Source: an uncultured Parabacteroides sp.
Lineage (GTDB): Bacteria; Bacteroidota; Bacteroidia; Bacteroidales; Tannerellaceae
Reading direction: 5' to 3'
Length of the DNA: 25,191 nucleotides
NCBI GenBank assembly: GCA_900770835.1
Contig: CAAGLQ010000225.1
Span: forward strand, 1 to 25,191
The notes under the pieces are model-generated. The model had not been told where the DNA came from, searched no databases, and saw only the letters and a list, made by a program, of their open reading frames with translations. Both the position numbers and the translations under genes were made by a program. This document shows positions 8,490 to 15,981 of this stretch, one piece after another; position 1 is the stretch's first letter; the number at the start of each line of letters is the position of its first letter.

Positions 8490-10275
8490 ACTTCAACTCA
8501 TTTTCTTTGTTAGTAATATAATTCAGCTCTTTTGATAATTCCTCCTCTTGAGAATTATCATACGTCACTGTCAATGACGCCTCTAATTCACGGTATTCTT
8601 TGTCTCTATTCGATAAGATCTTATCAAGTTCTTTGTCGCAGGAAGAGAAAAATGACTGTCTTTTATTCTCCATTTCTTTTATCAGGTTCTTCTCAATCTC
8701 ATCGATGAGTGGATCAATGTGTTTCTTAGCCACTTTCCCCCGGTCTTTTTGCACCAATTTCTTGATACCCCAACCTGCGGCGGCAAATACGCCAAACACA
8801 ACTATTCCAACAGCTACAGTTACTGCCGTTGCTGGTCCGCCACTAAGGCTAAGACCTAATAACTTGATTAATGACGCAGCTATTGCCCCAGCATTGAGTG
8901 TGCTAACCCCTGCACCAGTCAGATTAAGGATTACATTTGCAGCCTTTTCCCATTTCACAGATTCTATTTGATCGCATGAAATATAATGTAGATTCTTGTC
9001 TGCGTCAACTTTGATTTGGTTTAACTCTCTGAATTTACTCTCTACTTCAATCTTGATCGCCACAAAGGCGTCAACAGCAAATTGTAAAAATCGATCCGTC
9101 TCGTCTTTTTGAACATCTTTAAAAGCAGTTGATAGTTGCTCCCCATCGTAGATACCGTTTTTGATACGCTCATACATACCGGCTCTAATTAGCCCAGCGC
9201 ATTCTTTGGCTTTAGCGATTGTCTCTGCTTTAAAACTCATGTCTGTTTTATGCAGATACTGCTTTACCTCATCAACTTTCTCGCTTAATTTCTTGGTTCC
9301 ATCAAGGAAGCACTGTTTCTTCCTCTCATTATCTGCCTGGATTTCCTCTTTTGTCTTATGCAATGCGCTTATGATGTTCAAGAGTCTTCCTTTTGCGTAT
9401 TCGATACACATTAAGGTTCTAACTTTGATTAATTCCTCCTTTTCCCCCTTCCATGTGGAAGAAAACAATATAATTTTATCATACAAAGATTTAATGTTTG
9501 ATCGATCGACTAAGGGCTTGTCATGCTGCACAGCCCCTAATACAGCGTTATATGCATTGATTACAGTAATTTCCCCGTTATAAGGGATATGCAGTTCATC
9601 TGCAATCTTCTTTAATACTTTCATATTAAAGTCCAAACTCTCCTCTTTTTCAGCTTTTGATTCTCCCCAATCGTTTTGCACAAAAATCGCTTTATTAAAT
9701 TGGGACCAGAGTCCTTTTATAAAAATAGCCTCTGTTTTTCGGATTGTTGGTACTGTGGGTATAACGAAAACAGCTGTACACAAATTTTCTACGTATCGTT
9801 TTGTTGTCTCCTCGTTCTCCTTAGTCATGCTTCCAACACCCGGTAAATCTACAATTACGATGCCACTCTGTAGCATGGGATGGTTTCTGAAAAGCTCGAC
9901 ATAGGATACCTTTTTTTCGTTGGCTGGATTATAATTATTATCTACATACTCATTAAGTTCTTCCCGAGTATGTATAATAACTGTAGATTGCCCATCTGAA
10001 AAGTGAACTTTACTACATTCGTCTGTGCCGTATTTCACTTCAACAGGAACGCACGTTGTCTCATCTACGTCGTTTGGCAAGATATTCTCCCCCAAGACCC
10101 CATTAATGAGGGTACTTTTACCCATGCCTTGCATACCCAAGAAAGGAATAATTATTTCATCCCTCTCGGAATTGTTTATTAGACGTAGTAAGGCTGAGCC
10201 TGCAGAATCTTGGTTATCCGAGTATTTATCCAAGATTGCGACTAATCTGTCATCAAATAAATCTTTGATTTTCAT
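8482..10275 (-). CDS. Dynamin-like GTPase (second of three)
   Basis: A 597-aa large GTPase counted from the ATG at 10275 (MKIKDLFDDRL); an earlier in-frame ATG at 10305 would overlap the upstream gene by 25 bases and adds an unlikely MEKMVQIIII leader. G1 GMQGMGKST (47-55), G2 threonines in DETT (71-74), G3 DLPGVGS (143-149), G4 position QNDW (200-203). Long helices follow, then two adjacent hydrophobic stretches around residues 450-520 (GAIAASLIKLLGLSLSGG and TAVTVAVGIVVFGVFAAAGW), ending in basic residues, the layout of a membrane-inserting paddle. The C-terminal helix is highly charged. It lies between the coiled-coil gene (5 bases upstream) and the third GTPase (8-base overlap), so it is part of one transcript and probably one complex. 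Confidence 0.93.
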   Translation of the reverse strand: MKIKDLFDDRLVAILDKYSDNQDSAGSALLRLINNSERDEIIIPFLGMQGMGKSTLINGVLGENILPNDVDETTCVPVEVKYGTDECSKVHFSDGQSTVIIHTREELNEYVDNNYNPANEKKVSYVELFRNHPMLQSGIVIVDLPGVGSMTKENEETTKRYVENLCTAVFVIPTVPTIRKTEAIFIKGLWSQFNKAIFVQNDWGESKAEKEESLDFNMKVLKKIADELHIPYNGEITVINAYNAVLGAVQHDKPLVDRSNIKSLYDKIILFSSTWKGEKEELIKVRTLMCIEYAKGRLLNIISALHKTKEEIQADNERKKQCFLDGTKKLSEKVDEVKQYLHKTDMSFKAETIAKAKECAGLIRAGMYERIKNGIYDGEQLSTAFKDVQKDETDRFLQFAVDAFVAIKIEVESKFRELNQIKVDADKNLHYISCDQIESVKWEKAANVILNLTGAGVSTLNAGAIAASLIKLLGLSLSGGPATAVTVAVGIVVFGVFAAAGWGIKKLVQKDRGKVAKKHIDPLIDEIEKNLIKEMENKRQSFFSSCDKELDKILSNRDKEYRELEASLTVTYDNSQEEELSKELNYITNKENELKYV

Positions 10276-10280
10276 GATAA

Positions 10281-11075
10281 TTATGATTTGAACCATTTTT
10301 TCCAAAATGGAGTAACGTAATCTACTACAATATCCAAAGTCTTTTGGATATTATTTAAAGAATCATCCATGTTCTGGAGTTGTGACCTTGTGTTTTTCTC
10401 AAACTCCTCATGGGCAGATTCCCTGGATATATACATCTCCAAAAAGCTTTTCTGAGAAGCCTCCAGATTATGAATGCCCGATTGTATATTCGTACAGCAT
10501 TCTGTGATGCTCTCAGCAAAATGGGTATTCATTTGTTTTTGCTCATTCAGTAATGAGCACAAATTGGCATAATTCTCTTGCTGTTTAGCCCCCTCTTTGT
10601 CCAGTTTAGCAACAAATTGTGATAGGAGCTCTTTCAGCTCATCGCTTTTCTTCAAATGCTGAGACGTGGCATTCTGGATTGCCTCTTTGAATTCAACTGA
10701 TAGAGCCTTTTGCTTTTCATCTTGCTCTTTTATGCGTTGAATAATCAGCTCTATTTTGGTGACTTCCTGCTCTCTGGCTTGCTCATAATTAATCGCTCTC
10801 TTTTCTATCTCAGAAATACTCTCCTTTATAGGAGTTACTGAGTCTGAGAGTTGAGTCATCTTCTGAGCTAATTCAGTCAGCTTTTGAACGGAACTATTTA
10901 TATTCCCTAGAGACTCAAACTTTTGAAGCGTTGTGCTGGTATTCTCATCGATTGACTCAACTACCTCTTTGAGATCACTCAGCCCCTCTTCGATCGCATC
11001 GGATAAACTTGACTGGATTTCTTCCATCAGAGCTTTTGTGGATTCATCCACATTGACTAACACGGATCCGCTCAT
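10281..11075 (-). CDS. Long coiled-coil protein with aromatic/basic tail, dynamin operon
   Basis: A 264-aa protein made almost wholly of heptad-rich helix from residue 10 to 250, with many Glu, Lys, Gln and Ser and few aromatic residues. It resembles the stalk of a chemoreceptor or tether but has no transmembrane helix or methyl-accepting hairpin motif. It ends with VDYVTPFWKKWFKS, an aromatic and positively charged tail that could lie on a membrane surface. Its start ATG overlaps the stop of the 799-aa GTPase as ATGA, so the two are translationally coupled. No family was recognised. Position between two dynamin-like GTPases suggests a tether or regulator of their assembly. Confidence 0.88.
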   Translation of the reverse strand: MSGSVLVNVDESTKALMEEIQSSLSDAIEEGLSDLKEVVESIDENTSTTLQKFESLGNINSSVQKLTELAQKMTQLSDSVTPIKESISEIEKRAINYEQAREQEVTKIELIIQRIKEQDEKQKALSVEFKEAIQNATSQHLKKSDELKELLSQFVAKLDKEGAKQQENYANLCSLLNEQKQMNTHFAESITECCTNIQSGIHNLEASQKSFLEMYISRESAHEEFEKNTRSQLQNMDDSLNNIQKTLDIVVDYVTPFWKKWFKS

Positions 11076-13471
11076 AACTTACCTAACTTTTGAGTTATCA
11101 CTTTTAGTGTATTCAAAGCAGCGTTTCTCGATACCTTTTCCTGTGGCAAAAGGAAATGGAAACGCCGCTGCACATCGTTTAATATTCGAATTTCATCATA
11201 TTGCTGCGTACAGCCAGTAGTCTGTGCCTCGATCGCAACTAAATTATAAATAGGATTATCATGAAGCAATAGCACACGGATAGTACTAATAACCTCTATT
11301 CCGCGGTACTTATTGATTTTAGATATATTGTCCAGTGTTTCCGAAACAGAATCTCCGTTTATTATCTCATTGAAGTCCTGAACAACAAAGTATAATCGAT
11401 CAGACTTATTCATAATATTCGTCAAACGCAACTTCGCTAACTCTGATAAGGCCGCACCGAACTGAGTGGCATTAAGTAAAACGAACACGTTTTTTGCAGG
11501 CTGTGTAAATGGAAGCTGCTGAGAAGGTTTATGGACTAAAACGAGGGATGATCTCAAATTATTCACGCCTTCTTTTATTCTTTCGATAGGGAGATTCAAA
11601 GAAAAACCGTAAAGCAAAATCTTCTGCTCACAATCCATGTCCCACCCGATGATTATATCTTTTGACGATGAAGGTAAAAAGAACTTGAATGCATCCTGCT
11701 GTATCCTATTACGAACTTTATTTGCTAATTCATAGATAGAAACGAGACTGCTATTCACGTTGATATCAAATCTCACAGAATCTTTGACCTCAGTCTTTGT
11801 GTTCTGAACACTAGAGGCTTCTTCTCGGATCTCTTTTATCCCATTAGCTACCTCTTGCAAATCTTTACCTATTTGTAAATACGACTGAGCATCTAAGAAT
11901 TTTTCTCTTCTTGCTTTGTATTCATTATATCTATTATCAATGACAGTATACAATCTGCCTTCTGTGTTATGGATGGATGTTTTCCAGCGCTTAATTGTCT
12001 TGTCAAAAATAGTAATAGCCCCACTAATGGATTTAATAGCTATTTCTCGTGTCTGTTTCATGTCAGTCTCACTTTTGACAATAGGTTCAATATACTTGTC
12101 TGGATCTTTTTTTAACCACAAGGAATACCAATGACGACGACCCTTTTCCCAATAGCCTTCCTGAACAACTACAACTTTGTTGCTAACGGTTGCTTGAGGC
12201 CTGTTGAAACTAAAGTCACAAACTATATCACGGGAATCAATATTTAATCTGTGACAAATATCAATGATCGAAGAATTCAAATGTCTCATTTCATCACAAA
12301 TGCTATACTCGCAATCCCGCAAATTTCGATTAATATCGTTAATCACCTTCTGGTTGAAAAAGTACATATCGGAAGTGTTCCTCAATAAGGTATGTAGTCC
12401 TTGTATCTTATCGTTCAATATCTTAAAACACTCTACCCGTATCTTTTCGTATTCATCTGTTAATCCTGCATATTCAAACTTCTCCATTGTAGCGGAAGAG
12501 TTGGAACCATCTTCTAATGCGGCCTTGGCAATACGAAGGATTTCCTTTTTAAGAAAACGCAACCTGTGACCATTAATGGTTGGAATCAGCTGATGCAGGG
12601 TATTCTTTATAACTTCTACCAAATGTTTATAATTTGATTTTTCCAAAAGGTCAATGTCCAATTGGGAACGAAGCCTATTTTGACGAGCCTTTAATGCGTT
12701 GACAGCGGAAATCTGGACTATGTGGACTTTAGACTTATCTTTTATAGTCGACTTTTGGACTATCCGTTCAATACGACGTCTATGTTCCTGTGCAACATCA
12801 ACGATAGTTTTCTTGCCGTCGAGACTCGGTTTTAAGGAGTCAATCATGTTTTGTACGATTACTAAAGGCTTATCATAGTCAGCAATCGTATTTAGCACAG
12901 AAAGCATTTTCTCATCAGAGTTAGTCTTACAGGTAGTCACAAATACGCAAATATCAAGAGTCGGCAATAAGCTGTTCATTGTGAGTTGTTCGTGACCCTC
13001 ATAACCGTATGCGTCTAAACCCGGGCTATCAATTAAGATAAGATTATCCTCGAAGGGAAATTCAGGAGTTGCTAATTCTATTTGCTTGACACATTCCTTA
13101 TTCCTGCAATTAGAGCCTTCATCACCAAATCTGCTTAGCAGATCTTTATTTACATCACTGCCTCTAAATTCCTTACACGTACCGTTTTCGAAGTATATAC
13201 GTGCGCATTTCATATTTAAATGATGACAGCTAACCAACTGGCTGGTTGAAGGTCTTGCGAAAGTAGGTAAAATACTATCCCCAAGTAGAGAATTAATCAT
13301 GGTAGATTTGCCGCAGCTTGTAACACCTAGAACGCCGAGCCTGTATTGGTTTGTCTCAGCTTGAATCTTACGGCCTTTAAAATTGGCAAGTTCAGACGCA
13401 TATCTTTCCCTAGACTTGACGTTTCGATCAAGAATGGCTATAACCTTTAATATAATGTCAATCTCGCTCAT
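11072..13471 (-). CDS. Large dynamin-like GTPase (first gene of the operon)
   Basis: A 799-aa GTPase: G1 GVTSCGKST (49-57), G2-like PST (74-76), G3 DSPGLDA (148-154), G4 position QNMID (207-211), again not the standard N/TKxD. After the GTPase domain comes a long helical region with one odd aromatic/basic insert (EGYWEKGRRHWYSLW, around residue 435). The last 170 residues contain beta-strand-like segments (VFVLLNATQFGAALSEL, LYFVVQDFNEII) that suggest an extra alpha/beta domain not found in the other two GTPases. No clear hydrophobic paddle is visible, so it may act on the other two rather than insert into membrane itself. It leads the operon, with a TAnnTTTG box just upstream, and overlaps the coiled-coil gene by 4 bases. 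Confidence 0.92.
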   Translation of the reverse strand: MSEIDIILKVIAILDRNVKSRERYASELANFKGRKIQAETNQYRLGVLGVTSCGKSTMINSLLGDSILPTFARPSTSQLVSCHHLNMKCARIYFENGTCKEFRGSDVNKDLLSRFGDEGSNCRNKECVKQIELATPEFPFEDNLILIDSPGLDAYGYEGHEQLTMNSLLPTLDICVFVTTCKTNSDEKMLSVLNTIADYDKPLVIVQNMIDSLKPSLDGKKTIVDVAQEHRRRIERIVQKSTIKDKSKVHIVQISAVNALKARQNRLRSQLDIDLLEKSNYKHLVEVIKNTLHQLIPTINGHRLRFLKKEILRIAKAALEDGSNSSATMEKFEYAGLTDEYEKIRVECFKILNDKIQGLHTLLRNTSDMYFFNQKVINDINRNLRDCEYSICDEMRHLNSSIIDICHRLNIDSRDIVCDFSFNRPQATVSNKVVVVQEGYWEKGRRHWYSLWLKKDPDKYIEPIVKSETDMKQTREIAIKSISGAITIFDKTIKRWKTSIHNTEGRLYTVIDNRYNEYKARREKFLDAQSYLQIGKDLQEVANGIKEIREEASSVQNTKTEVKDSVRFDINVNSSLVSIYELANKVRNRIQQDAFKFFLPSSSKDIIIGWDMDCEQKILLYGFSLNLPIERIKEGVNNLRSSLVLVHKPSQQLPFTQPAKNVFVLLNATQFGAALSELAKLRLTNIMNKSDRLYFVVQDFNEIINGDSVSETLDNISKINKYRGIEVISTIRVLLLHDNPIYNLVAIEAQTTGCTQQYDEIRILNDVQRRFHFLLPQEKVSRNAALNTLKVITQKLGKL

Positions 13472-13491
13472 ACGAATTATGCTGACACTTG

Positions 13492-13499
13492 CAAATATA
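13492..13499 (-). promoter_or_regulatory. Putative -7 box of the dynamin operon
   Basis: Minus-strand TATATTTG matches TAnnTTTG and would start transcription some 14 bases before the first ATG. No TTTG sits at the proper -33 distance (the nearest is 11 bases away), so expression may need an activator. Confidence 0.45.
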
Positions 13500-13524
13500 G
13501 CATTATATTACAAATGGAATATAG

Positions 13525-13569
13525 ATTATGAGCTACTATTTTTGTTCTTGATAAGATAGAATTATGAGC
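13525..13569 (-). repeat. Two direct repeats GCTCATAAT upstream of the dynamin promoter
   Basis: Minus-strand GCTCATAAT occurs at 13561-13569 and 13525-13533, each followed by a similar CTAT-T tail, 36 bases apart. They begin about 26 bases upstream of the -7 box, a suitable place for a regulator-binding site. Confidence 0.4.
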
Positions 13570-13791
13570 GCATAGTCTGTTCAAGAGGGAACAACTCAAA
13601 GTATCGATTTTATTCATATACCATCAAAAGGTTAATTGTCATGTGTATTAATTTGAATTTGGCATATCCTAACATCGAATACTTGCCATAATATATCAGC
13701 TAATTCGATGAAATCAGAATAGTTAATTATGGAATGTCAGCTATAAGCCAATCATAACAGAACATACTAATTTGAATAGGCTGATATAAAA

Positions 13792-13824
13792 GGATTCCTA
13801 CTGCTTGTACAGCAGTAAGAATCC
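13792..13824 (-). terminator. Rho-independent terminator overlapping the end of the 294-aa gene
   Basis: On the minus strand a 14-bp stem starting GGATTCTTACTGCT closes on a five-base loop (GTACA) with one G-T pair, followed by TTTTATAT. The stop codon of the gene lies inside the stem. Confidence 0.75.
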
Positions 13825-14682
13825 ACCCACTTCGTCGCACGAAGCCTCCTTCTCGACGATCCCGAACCGGATCGGCATGCCCAGGTACTCCGTCAGCTCT
13901 CGCTGAAACGCCAACCAAGGCTCTTCCGGCCAGGGGAAATTAGTTGGCACATGCAGCCAAAAATAAGCCGCCTCATATTCTTTCAGGTTGGTCAACACCT
14001 GATAGTCCTTTATGGACTTCATGATATAGGGCAGCCGCTCATCTCCGTCGGCGATTGTTGAGCGGTAGAAACACTCATAGCCCTTGTGCATATCGCGAAT
14101 GTGTGCAATCTCTTCTTTGGGGAAGGCTAAGCCCATGCGCATCATCAGCTGGTCGCGAGCAGCCAGCCTATGGAGCCGTTCAGCCGATTTCTCCTGCCGA
14201 TAGATACGCTTGCGTTTCGCCCGGTTCATCCGCATGCTCCAATTGTCATTGCACTTTCTATCCATTATCTCTGCAGCCTTGAGCAGTGGGCTCTTCGGTT
14301 GCCAAAACAACCCCAGTTCGTCGCCCTGTCCGGTGATCTCCTCCTCGCAAAAGCCGTAGAAGGTCATCTCATACAGGCAAGCCGCCAGTAAATGTACCTC
14401 GTTGTGCTCCCCCTCTTCCTCGTATACGATCTCTCTGTACAGAGCGAACGGCCAGGGATCCGCTTCGACGAACCGGATAATGTACCGAAAGGCACCATAC
14501 TCAGCCCCGCGATCACGGATATATATCTTGTCCGCGAAATTCTTGACCGGTTCATACAGCTTGATCAAGTCATATGCCTCCCTAAAGTTGTGTGCATTAT
14601 CCTCACGTCCACGGATAAAACCCAGTAAGAAGGGATACAGATCGTCGAAAGAATACTTGTCGAATAATTCTTTTAGTGTCAT
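13798..14682 (-). CDS. Conserved-looking protein of unknown function, 294 aa
   Basis: The start chosen is MTLKELFDKYSFDDLYPFL at 14682; the frame stays open up to 14934, but that part is hydrophobic, Cys-rich and crosses the promoter-like repeat, so it is unlikely to be translated. The protein is soluble, rich in aromatic and acidic residues, with a central basic block (MNRAKRKRIYRQEKSAERL) and a C-terminal half-domain LKEYEAAYFWLHVPTNFPWP...PIRFGIVEKE. The opening resembles short Bacteroidales proteins of unknown function that start 'LKELFDKYSF', but I cannot name the family with confidence. It has its own terminator and probably its own promoter, so it is a single-gene unit. An immunity-like role near the nuclease gene is possible but unsupported. 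Confidence 0.78.
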   Translation of the reverse strand: MTLKELFDKYSFDDLYPFLLGFIRGREDNAHNFREAYDLIKLYEPVKNFADKIYIRDRGAEYGAFRYIIRFVEADPWPFALYREIVYEEEGEHNEVHLLAACLYEMTFYGFCEEEITGQGDELGLFWQPKSPLLKAAEIMDRKCNDNWSMRMNRAKRKRIYRQEKSAERLHRLAARDQLMMRMGLAFPKEEIAHIRDMHKGYECFYRSTIADGDERLPYIMKSIKDYQVLTNLKEYEAAYFWLHVPTNFPWPEEPWLAFQRELTEYLGMPIRFGIVEKEASCDEVGGFLLLYKQ

Positions 14683-14775
14683 ATGGCATAATTTTTTTAG
14701 TTGTTCATACGATGTTTCATCGTTCAGATAATCAGCATTACCTTTCCGATTACACCGCGAAACTATAGCCCCAAA

Positions 14776-14792
14776 GTGCCATATGGTGGCAC
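14776..14792 (-). promoter_or_regulatory. Inverted repeat GTGCCA-N5-TGGCAC, copy 1
   Basis: A 6-bp perfect inverted repeat with 5-base centre, 94 bases upstream of the 294-aa gene. On the minus strand it reads TGTGCCACCATATGGCACT, then TTGG and TATAGTTTC. Nearly the same sequence precedes the 99-aa gene (17576-17592). Probably a shared operator or upstream promoter element; the sigma-54 -12 element is missing. Confidence 0.55.
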
Positions 14793-15049
14793 AAAGCCAA
14801 ATTATTACACAGAAAATTTGAAATGAAAGAGAAAACAATATAGAATTAGGTTTCGTACATATATTGTGGTAGGAAGAACACCAACTACAGAACGATAGGG
14901 TAGGTACATGCATGTACACCCATCCAAACCACATAAGTCATGCTTTAGAATACTATACCCCATTGATATCTTATAATTAGAGATCAATGAGGTACAGGTA
15001 AGCCAATTCTAAACAGCGAAGAAATCGTAGCTCCTTGGGTATCTACCAA
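14793..15049. other. Intergenic stretch with palindromes
   Basis: No gene seen. A perfect 14-base palindrome GTACATGCATGTAC lies at 14904-14917, with GGGT and ACCC on its sides. A 10-bp imperfect stem (ATTGATATCT against AGAGATCAAT) lies at 14962-14988. Both could be regulator sites. Confidence 0.45.
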
Positions 15050-15226
15050 TCAGTTCTTGTGTAGAACTATATCTTTTACTGCGTCAATAGCATACTTAGA
15101 AATACCAAGAACCACCATTATTCCAAGCGCTTTCAATGCATCATCTTTGGGGATTCTATTGAATAATTCCTTTAGAGCTGGAATACCAGCATTCGCTGCG
15201 TTAGCTACTAGTTCTGTTGTAACCAT
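15050..15226 (-). CDS. Small protein with one hydrophobic segment, 58 aa
   Basis: Starts MVTTELVANAANAG and contains one probable membrane or buried helix (KALGIMVVLGISKYAIDAV, residues about 34-52) and a basic end. The ATG at 15226 is preferred to one at 15262 because a TAnnTTTG box at 15260-15267 would start transcription between them. Not recognised. It follows the WHH nuclease gene but has its own promoter. A small membrane protein or toxin-like peptide is possible. Confidence 0.55.
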   Translation of the reverse strand: MVTTELVANAANAGIPALKELFNRIPKDDALKALGIMVVLGISKYAIDAVKDIVLHKN

Positions 15227-15259
15227 AATGCTAAATTGTTTTATATAAAGTATCGAAAT

Positions 15260-15267
15260 CAAATATA
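15260..15267 (-). promoter_or_regulatory. Putative -7 box of the 58-aa gene
   Basis: Minus-strand TATATTTG, 34 bases before the chosen ATG. No good TTTG at -33. Confidence 0.4.
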
Positions 15268-15330
15268 GTCTCTGTAATTAGATGATGCTATAACCCATAT
15301 ACATTCAAGTGAATTCTATATAAAAGCTTT

Positions 15331-15786
15331 TCATCTAAAATGCTTAGGATTCCATGTATAGCTACCACCTGTATGCTTACACTTTTGATGCGGTTCACGA
15401 TCCACCAGCTGCATGATCGGACGACCATCGGCGGTTAACTCCTCGTAGTGATGCCACACTTTATCAGCGATCTGCCCCTTCTCCAGTTCAATATCCTCCA
15501 GTTGTTGTGCGGAGAACTGCCTACGAAGAGTCGGCTTACGACGTAGTACATCTTTCAAAACCTTAGTCGCCTCTTTCATGGTGCCATTATAGAATGCCGG
15601 ATCGGTATTCCCCAGCTGATGATACAGCGTATCCACATCATCGGCTAACTCCACCTTGATCCCATCAAACACAGGGAATACCCCTGTAGCTTCCACCCCG
15701 TGAATATGTAACACCTTTCGTTCGAAAGGAACCCCATGCAGGCTTTTCCCTGCCATGGCCTCGTTAATGCATTTCAGTTCTATCAT
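15331..15786 (-). CDS. Stand-alone WHH-type HNH/endonuclease VII toxin domain
   Basis: A 151-aa protein whose last 50 residues carry the hallmark of WHH nuclease toxins: WHH at 111-113, MQLV at 125-128, His133, and HTGG at 138-141 with W145. This family of DNA/RNA nucleases normally forms the C-terminal tip of polymorphic toxins delivered by Rhs, contact-dependent or type VI systems. The N-terminal part (NEAMAGKSLHGVPFERKV...GVFPVFDGIKVELAD) is the linker usually found before this domain in such toxins. Here it stands alone without signal peptide, PAAR or Rhs repeats, and has its own good promoter. No partner immunity gene is obvious; neighbouring small genes are candidates. It may be an orphan toxin cassette or an intracellular nuclease. 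Confidence 0.8.
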   Translation of the reverse strand: MIELKCINEAMAGKSLHGVPFERKVLHIHGVEATGVFPVFDGIKVELADDVDTLYHQLGNTDPAFYNGTMKEATKVLKDVLRRKPTLRRQFSAQQLEDIELEKGQIADKVWHHYEELTADGRPIMQLVDREPHQKCKHTGGSYTWNPKHFR

Positions 15787-15851
15787 GATCCAAAAGATTC
15801 AATGTTCCCAATATACCTCTAAAATTAGTCTGTTGACTCTTTCAACACTTG

Positions 15852-15882
15852 CAAAAATACGAAAAGTTCAAGCCAAACCAAA
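15852..15882 (-). promoter_or_regulatory. Promoter of the WHH nuclease gene
   Basis: Minus-strand TTTG (15879-15882), 19 bases, then TATTTTTG (15852-15859): an exact match to the Bacteroides -33/-7 consensus. It would start transcription about 58 bases before the ATG. Confidence 0.7.
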
Positions 15883-15900
15883 CTATATGCCTTATTTACT

Positions 15901-15949
15901 AAAGAAAAAGCCTGGGAAGCGACCTATGCAAATAGGTTCCTCTCCAGGC
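15901..15949 (-). terminator. Rho-independent terminator after the broken 244-codon gene
   Basis: Minus-strand GCCTGG and CCAGGC enclose an inner perfect stem ACCTAT/ATAGGT with a four-base loop, followed by TTTTTCTTT. It closes the unit running from 16941 and lies just beside the promoter of the nuclease gene. Confidence 0.75.
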
Positions 15950-15981
15950 CATTAGCAAAAATAACATAGAATAGATGCAAG

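Larger units (their letters stand above)
13472..13791. other. Gene-free stretch upstream of the dynamin operon
   Basis: 320 AT-rich bases with no convincing reading frame. Besides the promoter box and repeats it contains TAATTTGAAT twice (13649-13658, 13768-13777), an 8-bp inverted repeat CATCGAAT/ATTCGATG (13673-13680, 13703-13710) and a plus-strand TATTTTTG at 13537-13544 with no gene behind it. Confidence 0.5.

Noticed and set aside
14776..14792. Sigma-54 promoter because of TGGCAC
   Set aside because: The required TTGC-type -12 element five bases downstream is missing in both copies.
14683..14934. N-terminal extension of the 294-aa protein
   Set aside because: It is Cys/Trp-rich, unlike the rest, and would run through the inverted repeat shared with another promoter.
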